A DNA stretch of 64,000 bases, from NCBI GenBank assembly GCA_012932865.1, contig SAXG01000025.1, forward strand, positions 124,001 through 188,000, given 5' to 3'. Numbering within the stretch: position 1 is the first letter of the stretch; every line of letters starts with the position of its first letter. The stretch comes from Amylostereum areolatum (Eukaryota; Basidiomycota; Agaricomycetes; Russulales; Stereaceae). The position numbers and the translations under genes were made by a program. Below the pieces are notes generated by a model, which saw nothing but the letters and a program-made list of their open reading frames with translations, was not told where the DNA came from and made no database searches. Positions 23,991-34,049 of the stretch are shown here, in pieces.

Positions 23991-24620
23991 GTAGTGGTGA
24001 TGGTGGTTGGTTGAGAGAGAGCGAAGAGAGGGCGACGCGAAGAAAGTTTAGCGAACACGTGACGAACTCGCACTCGCAATGTGCTATTGCTAAGTCCAAT
24101 TTGTCCCTAGTCAGAACACCAAAAGCCACTACATATATATTTACTATGAATGCAAGAGCGCTCTTTTGAAGCTGGATCTCCAGTCCAAGGTTAGCTCATG
24201 CAAATTGTCAAACAATGCTTTGCAGACGGTGCGGAAGGGAGAATTGGGGGAGAACATGTACTAACTTACTGAGCTTAAAGGAGCACAACAGCCTTGCTTG
24301 ATAATGGCGGACTTGGTGATTCACGCGTGTTTCGCATCCAGGTGGTGTGAAAGGACAGCAATCGACTAGAATAGACAACAAGCGTAACGAAGACAGAAGG
24401 ACTCGAAATGCACGGCTCGGCAGCAACCCGACGAGGTCTTCAGCAAATCTCCCACGCTCCCATCACGAATTTGACGCATCAATCACTCTCAATTCACAGA
24501 AATATCTGTTTTTGGCAGTTGAATCGTCGGGAATCGAGGTGAAAAAGTGCCGTTTCCACTGGGCGTCAATGGTCACGGTCGGGCGCCGGCGGTGCTACCA
24601 CCCGTGACTCTACGTCCGTG

Positions 24621-24808
24621 ACTGTCCATCTCGGACGTCACGCCTCGCGTCTTTCTTTCGTCCTTCCACCCGCTCCTGCAACGCTCCTGAGATTTCTGTG
24701 GTATACAGACTTGGACTGTCCATCTCGGACGTCACGCCTCGCATCTTTCTTTCGTCCTTCCACCCGCTCCTGCAACGCTCCTGAGATTTCTGTGGTATAC
24801 AGACTTGG
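24621..24808. repeat. 94-bp tandem duplication
   Basis: Bases 24621-24714 and 24715-24808 are the same 94-base unit (starting ACTGTCCATCTCGGACG, ending GTATACAGACTTGG). They differ at one visible position (CGCGTCTT versus CGCATCTT), so the duplication is recent. It starts 58 bases right of the hAT-like element. Confidence 0.95.
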
Positions 24809-26398
24809 ATCGAACGTATCGTGTTTGTACGTCATTTCGTTTATTCACCGCCGCACGTATCAATCCACTGATATGTGTTCAGGTTCACTCGCATTTAGGC
24901 TACTTATGTACCTCTGATTTAAGTACTACGCCTTGGATGCGGCTGAGTCAAGTACGCGGTAATGGTCATGTCGATTCAATAAGTACCCGGTCGTACCACC
25001 CGCGGTCACTCTTCACATTCACAGGCCGTCGCCGTGCAACGTTGGAAACGACAATCGTTCATAGCTCCCTCTCTCTCTATCCGACCAACTTGTCCATTGT
25101 CTGCTGAGAAAGTGCGTAAGCGGACCGCCGGAACGCTCGCGATAGTGGATCGCTCTCCTTCCGCTCCGACATGCGTATGCGATATATTCCGAAGTAGCTT
25201 CGACCTCGTGATGTTCATTCTGGATTCTGACCCTGCTTCCTATAGATACCCCAAGGGCACGCCCCATGTACTCCTGCGGAACCGTCCAAACGTTCGCGAA
25301 GGCATTGGAGAGCACATGCAGGGCTATCATTGGTGGACATACAGACTTCGATGCCCACGGGAAGGTGTGGGTAGAGACCTTGAACAGGAGCTGAACTTTG
25401 TTTTTTGAGGATCGTCTATCAGGTGGAAAGAGGTTCCGTTGCATTGTACCAGCTCCCTCCAACGACAGAGGTTCGTACATCGTGTGCTGTTCGTGTGTTG
25501 CGCTTTCAACCTCGATGTCCAACTCTCGAAACGGGTCTCAGGCGTTCTGTTTAATGCTCTAGGGGACGGTGCGCGGTCGGCTGACTCTCAAATAAGCAAC
25601 AGTGCACGATGTCCAGTGTTGATTGGCGTTCGCAGGTGCGTACTTCCTGGTCCCGGCCGGGTCAATGATCAGCGCGCCAAAGCTGAAGAGAAACGGCAGG
25701 CAGGTCGACGTACCTTTGCGCGTCTTCGGATGAGGTCATGCGGGCAATTCTCCATAGGTCGATGGGTGAGGGCGTTGAGCTGTCATGTAATACTCCCGAG
25801 GGAGTGCGTGCGAACTGATTTCTCCGCGTTGTGTATCCACCGCTTGCGAAATCGAGTGAAATTCGGCAGCGCGTAGGTTTACCTTTCGGCTTCATCCCCA
25901 AAGTTCTCATAGTACGCATTTCGAGGCCTTGCGAGCCCGCTCAGGTGGGCTCAGGTCTCCAAAGCAAAGCTGACCTCAGTTTGTCAAGATCCGAACATCG
26001 GAATGGCACAAGGTGTCGGCGGGCATTTTGGCTTGTTTCTCTTATGACCGAGTAAACCCCGACGTACTTGGCGCGAGGGTAGGAGGGAGTTCGACGCCGT
26101 CACCGCAACGTCGTGCATAAGTACTACCTAGTACTACCTACTACGCGAAGAACTCGTGACAGCCGTTGGGATCTCGATGGGCATCAACGAGGATGGGGTT
26201 TCACTTGTCCGGGGTGTGGGGTGCGGGGCGGACCGTGCGTGCCGGTGCCGAGGGGTAGGCGTGAGGGGTAGGAGACACGCGGGGCAGGTTCCGTTGACCG
26301 CTTTGCGAGGGTATATAACACCCGCCAGCCTTTTTTCATGCTCCCTGGAGCGTCTGTCTCTCCATTTCACGCCCCTCTCCCCCTCCCCCGCCGCCCCC
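24809..26398. other. Intergenic, ends in transporter promoter
   Basis: No gene is recognised. Open frames of 100-167 codons overlap on both strands without any family motif. Near 26121-26145 TACTACCTAG repeats a few times. The last ~190 bases form the transporter promoter, annotated separately. Confidence 0.5.
26211..26320 (+). promoter_or_regulatory. Transporter promoter: CreA-like motifs and TATA box
   Basis: GTGGGG and GCGGGG hexamers fit the CreA/Mig1 consensus SYGGRG and cluster at about 26211-26230, with another GCGGGG near 26279. A TATA box (GTATATAA) lies at 26311-26318, about 80 bases ahead of the start codon. Carbon-catabolite repression would suit a sugar transporter. The sites are inferred from consensus only. 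Confidence 0.5.
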
Positions 26399-28610
26399 AT
26401 GTCTTGGTCGCAGAATATCTTCCAAAACAGTCACGCGTATTGTGAGTATCGCACAGTTCAGTGGCAGCTTAGGATGCTCAGGCTTTAAATGCGGGGTCAC
26501 GGCGACTGGACTAACTCGATTGGTGTGCAGGGCTTGCTTTCATTGCGTACTGGGGGATCGTCTTGTTCGGATACGATACGTGCGTGTTCTGTCTCGTCAA
26601 TTCATCTATTTCATGGCTCACGTTCGTACTATCCAGCGGTGTCGCGGGAGGTGTTGTTAACGCGCCCTTCTTCCAACAGCACTTTGGGCTCATCCAGAAC
26701 GGTGTGGTCGACAAAACCCGCATTGCCAACCTTTCGTCCAACGTAGTCTCGGTCTTGCAGGGTGGTGCTTTCTTCGGGGCTCTCAGTAGCCCTCCGGTAT
26801 CCGGTATATCGTTAACCATGCCGTCTGCAGCATCACGTCTAACGCGAGTTAATTCCTCCAGCGAAGATTGGACGAAGATGGACTTTGATTGTATACACCC
26901 TCATCTTCTCCGTCGGCGCCGTACGTACTTACAACGCCCCCATCTGTTCCGCAGCCGCTCATCCAAACGGTTCTGACAGGTCCTTCAAACTATTGCGGGT
27001 AATGGACGGGGCCTTAATTACATCTACGGAGGTCGCGTCGTCGCTGGTTTTGGTATCGGCGCTGTTTCTGCCGTCGCACCCGCCTACGTGTCCGAATGCT
27101 CGCCGAAAGAGGTCCGTGGGCGTATTACTGGTATGTTCCAGATCATGGTCGCCTTGGGCGTCATGCTCTCCTACTTCATCAATTGTGAGTTACCTCGTCT
27201 TTCTTTTGTGTCTCTGCGCTGAAGATCGTGCGGGTAGTCGGCGTCTCTGAACACGTCCACGACAGCACGAAGATCTGGAGGATTCCATTTGGCTTTCAAC
27301 TTGTACCCGCGGGAATACTGGTCCTCGGTCTGCTTACAGTCAAGGTAAGAGACTTGACGTTGGTTCTGAACACACCCGTTATAGCATTTACCGACCCCGC
27401 CCCCGCTCGGCAGGAATCGCCCCGTTGGCTTGCTTCCAAAGGTCGCATCCAAGAAGCTCTCGTCAACCTCGCATACTTCCGCAAAATGGACCCCGACTCC
27501 GATTACGTGCGCGGCGAGCTCGCCGAGATCGAGGCGGCCATCGTCGAGGAGCGGCAGGCTCGCGCCGACCTCGGGTTCAAGGAGGCGTTCATCGGGAAGG
27601 GCAACTGGCCTCGCTTCTTCATCGCGTTCTTCATCTTCTTCCTTCAGCAGTGGTCTGGACAGAATTCAGTCAGCTACTACGCGCCGCAGATCTTCGAATC
27701 CGTGCGTATCCTGCCGTACTTGTTTCCTCACCCGTTGTGAAGGCGCTCATTTCAATTTATGGGGGGAATTTCAGATTGGGTACACGGGCGCGACGAACTC
27801 GCTTCTGGCAGCTGGCATTTATGGCGTTGTTAAGCTTGTCGCGACCTCCCTTTTTGTGTTTTTCCTGGCCGACTCTCTCGGACGCAAGCCGTCGCTGTTT
27901 ATCTCCGCGATGGGCATGGGCATCCTCTTTTTCATCGTTGGCGCGCTGCTGAAGGAGTTTCCGCCCCCGACCGGCACAGGAGTCAAGCCGCCGACAGCGT
28001 CCAAGGCTATGGCCGCGATGATATACATCTACGTGTGCTTCTATTCGATGGGATGGGGTCCGCTGCCATGGGTGTACGTCGCCGATATCTTCCCCACGCG
28101 CACGCGCCACTACGGTCTCGCCATCGCGTCCGCGTCGCAATGGCTATGGAGTACGTCGTCTCCCCTCCTTTTCCCTGTGCGCGTGCTCACGATTTGGGAA
28201 AGACTTTGTCGTGTCTAAGGTCACACCGACGATCCAGGAACAGCTGGGGTACAAGATGTTCCTCATGTTCGCCGCACTCAACATCGGCGCCATGGCTGTC
28301 TTCTCTTTGTGCGTTTCCCTTCCCCCCCGGTTCCCTTTCTCCTCCTTCCTCGAGTAAATCTGACGACGGAAATTTGTGTGGCAGGTTGATTCCGGAGACG
28401 AAGGGTCGGAGCCTCGAAGAAATGGACATTATCTTCGGCACGACGACGGCCGACCAACGTTTGGCGCACATCGAGCAGCAAGAAAAGGGTGCGTGCTACC
28501 TTTGTCTTCCCTCCTCTCGACTCCTCTCATCTGACGGCTCCCTCTGTGTAGAACTTGAGCACGAGCGCGAAGGGGTGGACTCTGTGCAATCGCTTGACAA
28601 CAAGGCCTGA
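26399..28610 (+). CDS. MFS sugar transporter (hexose or quinate-type)
   Basis: Twelve-helix plasma-membrane proton symporter of the sugar-porter family. Eleven exons (26399-26441, 26531-26579, 26637-26803, 26862-26920, 26980-27184, 27238-27344, 27414-27701, 27775-28150, 28203-28308, 28385-28488, 28552-28610) give 520 residues, a normal length. Sugar-porter motifs appear in order: YDTGVAGGVV in helix 1, KIGRRW, AYVSECSPKEVRGRI, ESPRWLASKGR, FFLQQWSGQNSVSYYAP, LGRKPS, WVYVADIFPTRTR and PETKGRSLEEMD. Early residues such as FRKMDPDSDYVRGEL recall the QutD/quinate-permease branch, so the substrate is open. The exon joins agree with the protein family at every intron. Confidence 0.92.
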
Positions 28611-29071
28611 TCCCTCACCGGTCTCACCCCCCACCCCTGCCGCGCGACCTTGAACATAAATCCCAAGTCGACCTGGTTCTTTACGCTGTCTGTATCCTGG
28701 AGAGTTCCGTTGTCTACATCAGTCTTGCTGTTCCACGTTTTACGCTTATGGCACCTCCATGTACCTTGTACTAACATCATCTGTATATTAATGACGGTGC
28801 TCGTGCTTGCTCTTTGTTGGATGCCCACTGTTACTTTTGGAGGCCTTGGATAGATGTATACCTGCGCGAGTCGGCCGTGCGATCAGAGCGTAAACATGTT
28901 CAGTACCTCGGTATGAGTTGGACTTCAAGTTCGCGCGTGACTTGCTCGAAGTCAACGCCCACAATGATTATCTCTCGCCTTCGTCCCTTTCCTTCACTGT
29001 CGCATCCCACCCTCGCCCCAGCGAATCGTATCCATCGCCTGCAATACCATAAACACTCCCACAAATCCATC
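28611..29071. other. Intergenic spacer
   Basis: 461 bases between the transporter stop and the TatD start. It holds the transporter 3' UTR and the TatD leader. No other feature is seen. Confidence 0.5.
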
Positions 29072-30316
29072 ATGGGAAAGAACAACAAGAAGCCCAAAAT
29101 TACCGAAGACTGCCTGCTCCTGCCGTCCCCTCCGTCCACGACTTCAAACCCGATCGTCGACACCCATACGCATCTCGTGTCCACGTTCGCGGCGTATCGA
29201 CAGAAATTCAAGGAGGGAAGGTACGAGACGGTGTATGAATTCGTGAGGGGGATGTACAAGGGTCGAGGCGTGGAGGCGATCGTGGATGTGTGGTGTGAGG
29301 CGCCGGTAAGCAGAACCTGGAGGGAGCTCGCGGATTCGGCGCTGTCGGGGGAGGGTTGGGGCGGGTTGGAGTATTGGTTCGTTATGGGTGAGTTTTATCT
29401 ATATCTCTTTTCGAGGTTTGACGTTCAGTACGTCTGCTGTGAACACAGGTGTGCATCCGTGAGTCACTCGCGTCTTCCGGCCTGCCCTGGTCTAAACCGG
29501 CGCGCAGACATGATGCAAAGCACTACGACGATGTCGTCGAGCGCGACATGTACGTCGTTCTTGGTTCTCTTTCTATCGCGTTGCTCATGCGCAACGGAAC
29601 GGCAGTCTGGAAGCCATGGCGCACCCACGCTGCGTCGGCTGGGGTGAGATTGGGCTGGACTACCACTACGACAACTCCCCACGTGAACTGCAGCAGGAGG
29701 TGCTCGCGCGGCAGCTGCGACAGGCGGTGCGGTTGGGGAAGCCGCTCACGATCCACACGCGGGAGGCGGACGAGGACATCGAGAGGATATTGAAGGCGGA
29801 GGTGCCGAAGGATCACAAGGTACGATTTTACGCCGGTGCTCAAGTAGAGAGCTCGTACTGAGAGTGCCTATGCGTGCAGATCCATGTGCATTGCTTCACG
29901 GATACTTTGGAACTGGCCCAGCGTCTACTGGACCACTTCCCGAACCTCTACATCGGCATCACTGGTGAGTCTTCCCCCTTGATCCTCTCGGAAAGCTCAT
30001 GCCCCAACCTCTCACGCCAGGTGTCATCACATACTCCAGCAACCTCAATACATCCGCCGTCATCCGCCACTTCGCCGCTTCCGCACCCGACTTGCCACCA
30101 CGCATCCTCCTCGAGACGGACGCGCCATTCATGGTGCCTGCGAACTTGTACGGGGCGCTTCCGGCAGCGGTAAAGAACGCGCGGCTGCCGCTGTCGCACA
30201 CGGCGATGATCCCGTGGACGGCACAGTTCGTGGCGGAGGTGTCCGGCGGGAAGTGGGGGGTGGAGGAGGTGATGAAGTTGGGCAGGGAAAATGCGAGGAT
30301 AGTGTACGGGGTATGA
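29072..30316 (+). CDS. TatD-family metal-dependent hydrolase
   Basis: TatD proteins are TIM-barrel metal-dependent hydrolases; several are 3'-5' DNases. Six exons (29072-29387, 29449-29458, 29508-29549, 29606-29819, 29880-29964, 30021-30316) give 320 residues. The expected metal ligands are visible: DTHTHL (first HxH), WGEIGLDYHY (Glu), IHTREAD, IHVHCFTDT (His) and LLETDAPF (Asp). Exon 2 is only 10 bases (GTGTGCATCC) and encodes the G-V-H-P turn before HDAKHYDD. The family has G[VI]HPH here, so the microexon is needed. The leader MGKNNKKPK is basic; no clear targeting signal. The substrate is not known from sequence. Confidence 0.92.
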
Positions 30317-30519
30317 CTTTACTAGTCCGTTTGGTCCTTCAGACTGCCCGTTCTTTTTAGCGGGCAGATACTTCTACGTCATCACCATGGTGAAAACCGT
30401 GCTGTACGTATATTGCAAAAATGCGTATAGATAATTCATAAGATAGATATGCCTCTTTCTGAAACCTAGCGCATTAGGATGGTGGCATCTACCAGTGGGA
30501 CGAGGCACGTAACGTACCC

Positions 30520-32382
30520 TTACGACAAGATTCGCTGTGCAGCTCGGTCTCGTTCTTCCTGACGGGCCTTGACGGCGAATCGTAAGTGATCCTCGATCCA
30601 GCGCCAAGTATTGCCGGTGGCAGGTTTTGGGAGCTTGGTCGGTGTGTCCATATGGAAGGAAGGGAACGTGGTCTTCACCTGGGTTTGCGGGGGTAGAAGT
30701 CGGGAGAGAAAGAGGACGATGTCATCGCGAAGCGCGTCACTGGCCGGCGAGGCATTCAACCTGAGAAAAGTGAGATTAGGCGAAAACGGTACGACGTCCG
30801 CAGCCGGTGTTCCATGGTTGAACGAAGCTGCTCCAGCGTTGACGAAAAGACTCAATTTTTCAAGCCCGGGACAGTATTTTGCAAGTGAGATCATGGATTG
30901 AAGGGTGAGGATGGGCACTCGTTGCACGCGAGGGATCGGGTTGAGGGAGAGGCACTTTAAATGGCGCAGGTTCTTCGCTAATATTTCCAGTTGTCTGTCC
31001 GATATTGCGAGTCGATGTGTGGTGGCGATCTCCAGAGTTTCCAACGACTTGAGTTTCAGGACACCAGAAAGCGTACCAAACGACCACGCCTCGTGCTCTT
31101 TTTCGGCTGGCCATTCGGGGGTTGGTTCCGCTTCGAGGGCTTGACGTGGCACGGTCGCCACCACATACAGATGGGTCAGGTGAGGCAAATGTCGTTCAAA
31201 GCCTGTAAATAAGCTTCTTGCCGAATTCTCGCCCTCCACGGATAGTGATCGTACGAGAATTTCGCGGAGACTCGGAAAGGATGAGGTGCCTCCGCTGAAA
31301 AGAGCCATAGCGTCGGCGAAGGAAACGCACAGGTGAAGGATATGCAATGTTCGTGTGAGCCCTTTTTGTAGAACCGGAGAGAATGGAGCGATTTCGTTAG
31401 GAGGCCTTCCGTCCTCCCTGTTGGAAACATCATGGTCTGGATGTAGTGTTCCGGAGAGTGATCATTTTAACACCCTCGTTGTTGAGTAGAACATTCGCCA
31501 TTGACGTGGTAAGAAAGTACAGGGGAACCTCGACCGCAGAGAGTTTTGAGAGCTGCGAAAAACAAGTGCAAAGAGGATCCTCTATATCGTCAGAAAAAGG
31601 CGAACGCAGTTATAATTGATTTCCGGGGTGTTAGAATCAGTTATAATGCATTATAAACCCCCGAATTTGCCGAAATCTGCCGAAATCCACCATCGTGTTT
31701 TTCTGACGATCTTTGACGCTGTGAACTTGATCGGCCCGGAAAAACAGGGTCTTGATATTGGGGGCTTTCTCAACGATGTCCTAGAAGACTGCATCGGCGG
31801 GATAGCGAGGGTCATCAACATGGGATTGAATTTGAAATATAGTGATGGAGTGTTGTAAGATGGCGTTGACTAGATGCTGGTAAGTGCCAGAGTTTGCCAT
31901 TTGAAGATTAGAAAGGCGCGGGAAACATGTCGCCAGTCCGGCAGGCTGCGTGCTCAGGATGTCTTCGAGGAGAGGGACGATAGAGGCAAGACAGGTGGTG
32001 AACCATAGTCTACGCACACGGCGGGAAAACGGGAGGAATTTCTTCCACTGGGCTTGGGTCGGTAGTCGCAAGAACCGCTAAATCAGCGCAGGTAAGCATA
32101 TCGAGCGGGAGTGGCGAATGCTTTACACACGTGACTTCCATCCTCGTCAATGTCGGTTTCCGTGTCACTGTCACTGTCTGAGATGTCCTTTGGGCACGGC
32201 GTTATTGGGGAAAGGAGACGGAAGAGCTCGCAGGGTTTGTCCACAGCGCTCCAGATATGATCCCGGGATGGTTCGGTCCACATGCGGTAGACGCGTGCAG
32301 TAGCAGCACTGTCTTCTCTGTCGAGGTAAGAGAAGATGTGGTCCAGAAGCTCCATTGTCGAAAAAACAGGATGACATGACAT
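30520..32382 (-). pseudogene. F-box/LRR protein gene interrupted by a MITE, probably disrupted
   Basis: Exon 1 (32382-32131) has an F-box: FSTMELLDHIFSYLDREDS, then TARVYRMW and DHIWSAV. A clean intron leads to 32077 (RFLRLPTQAQWKKFL). The frame then has a TAG at 31783-31781 unless a 39-base intron is removed, and resumes as DIVEKAPNIKTLFFRADQ. A 121-bp MITE follows at 31708-31588. Past it comes DIEDPLCTCFSQLSKLSAVE, VPLYFLTTSMANVLLNNEG, another frame change near 31430, then a long LRR-like frame to 30520 (LKSLETLEIATTHRL, NLRHLKCLSLNPI, SPNLTFLRLNASPAS). F-box proteins pick substrates for SCF ubiquitin ligases. I cannot splice all parts into one frame, so it may be broken. Confidence 0.6.
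31588..31708. mobile_element. 121-bp MITE inside the F-box/LRR gene
   Basis: The ends are inverted repeats: 31586-31598 reads ATCGTCAGAAAAA and 31698-31710 is its complement. An ATAAC/GTTATAA motif recurs inside. It splits an otherwise coding minus-strand segment (before it ..HSVKD, after it DIEDPLCTC..). No clear target duplication can be fixed; AT flanks both sides. A 17-base match to the right end lies at 516-532. Confidence 0.7.
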
Positions 32383-32879
32383 GTTTGAGCCCGTCCCGAG
32401 TCACGACCTAAGGCCTAAGGGACAGCATGGGCTGAGAACATCTACGAGGAAGAAGTCACCAGTGAACGCACCTACAGCAGGAGTAGATTTCCTTGCGACT
32501 AATGTGATTGCAGCCTGAGACGAAAAACGTCTGTCAGACTGCAAAGCTGGTGAGTGAGTAAATGACCAGAAACATGAACGGCACGTACCTCTCACTCCAA
32601 CCTCAGCCAGTTCAATTACGAGCGCGCCGTGAAATCTGTTCTCGCAGGACTTCTCAGGTAGACGTGAGAGGTCTTCTTTTTGGTGCGCCCGGGATACCAG
32701 AGGTGGTCCTACGCAAGTCCTACGCGTGGTGATGGTCGCGTCGCGAAAAACGCGACCTGTCACGTAGAAGTCACCAAGGGTCACCCGTTACAAGCACGGA
32801 CTGTCACTGAATGTGACTTCGTCTCTTTCCCTCCCGCTCCCACAGGCTCTCTCGGTGGTCTTCTTAAAGCTGCCTGTAC
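32383..32879. other. Intergenic, no gene recognised
   Basis: F-box gene 5' flank. A small hairpin-capable stretch near 32733-32756 (GTCGCG...CGCGAC) is the only structure noticed. Confidence 0.4.
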
Positions 32880-32889
32880 GCTGCTCGTG

Positions 32890-33400
32890 ATGAATGGAAT
32901 AGCATCAGATTTCCTCACAAAATATGTCATCGCGTCTCATTTGAACGTCCGCTGGCACCAGGACATCTCAACCGACCGAGTCGACGAAGTGGAAGGTCAA
33001 TTCCTCGCGAGCGGTATGTCACGCATGGCTATTGCACAACCTTTAGAGTTGCTGAATTCGAACCTCATAACATGGGGCGCGTTCACGTTCGTGGACATTT
33101 TGCCGCGGCTTCTGGATACGACAACCTATGATACTTACCTCGTCGACATCTATCGAGAATCGTGTCAAACCCCAGTACGTCCCTCGAGTCCAGTCCATCG
33201 AAAGCCCCACTAAAAGATTGAATTCCAATAGACTTGCTCGTAATACTATAACGTATTCACAGACAAACCAACTAACTTCCTCGAAACCTTCCCCAGGTCT
33301 CCGCTAAACCCGCTGAGGCCAGGCCGATGAGTGAGAAGACCAGTGCCGTTGGTGGCTGTGGCGAGGTTTCAAGTTCTTCCTCGTGTTTTGGTGGCTAGCT
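32890..33400 (+). CDS. Hypothetical small protein (doubtful)
   Basis: An open frame from ATG 32890 encodes MNGIASDFLTKYVIAS, then MSRMAIAQPLELLNSNLI and FVDILPRLLDTTTYDTYLVD. A GTACGT donor at about 33176 and a CCCCAG acceptor near 33297 would extend it by about 35 residues (VSAKPAEARPMSEKTS) to a stop at about 33399. I recognise no family and no neighbour logic. Codon pattern is plausible but not decisive. Confidence 0.3.
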
Positions 33401-34049
33401 AACGTCTCGAACGTAGACTGCGGCCAATGCGTGCCGTACGACAAGAGTACAACCCCTGCCCGATCCCTTCTCAACATCATGCCGTACATCACCGATAAAC
33501 TGGAAGCGGGGCTACGTTTTTCAAGAGAGGAACGACCATACCGTTTTGTAAGACGTGAAGGCGGAGAAGCTCACCGTCTAGAATAGCGGGGGGCATCGTC
33601 AGCTATACGACGTACGACTACGCACGGTCCAAGTCACTCCGCTTGGGCACCAACTTACCATGTCATCGGGCGGGGAGCGGATGGAGGAAGTGGATTCCGT
33701 GGCAAACATGCTCGCAAAGTAGCTGTGGGCCTGTGGCGATTTTCGCTGCCATCCATATGTATTACTGCTTGTACGTACAGTGGCTTGCTGCCGCACAAAA
33801 ATAAAGCATTGGCATTCGTGTTTTCCTCAGTGTTACGGACCCACCACGGAGCCTTCACTCGTCTTGCCACTGACACGAAAAAGGACAGACAAGACCTGTC
33901 GGTGGAACTCCAATGCACAAAGAGATCGAGTAAAGTGTACAATGAAAGGTAGTCATTCAGATGGATATACAGTACGAGTACAACACACATACAGATAAAT
34001 ACATACACAAAGGTCCGATGCCCGATGATCCATACCAAAACACTCCTAA
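33401..34049. other. Intergenic, fucosidase 3' flank
   Basis: No gene recognised. An open frame on the minus strand at 33655-34059 reads through AT-rich, low-information sequence after the fucosidase stop and is not supported. Confidence 0.45.

Larger units (their letters stand above)
22564..24562. mobile_element. hAT-like non-autonomous DNA transposon (2.0 kb)
   Basis: The ends are near-perfect inverted repeats of about 32 bases: 22564-22596 begins CCCAGTGGAAACGG and 24531-24562 ends CCGTTTCCACTGG. They are flanked by an identical 8-base direct repeat, GCGTCAAT, at 22556-22563 and 24563-24570. Eight-base target duplications and CAG...CTG-type ends are hAT features. A 13-base palindrome with a 7-base loop (22595-22607 / 22615-22627) lies just inside the left end. 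No transposase frame is present, so it would need a helper. The interior holds a Tourist-like MITE (22931-23372) and a GACGGGC minisatellite. Superfamily is inferred from end structure only. Confidence 0.82.

Noticed and set aside
23358..24129. Three overlapping minus-strand frames of 194-249 codons, Pro/Ser/Arg-rich
   Set aside because: They arise from a repetitive G-rich minisatellite with few stop codons, lie in a transposon, and overlap each other in all frames.
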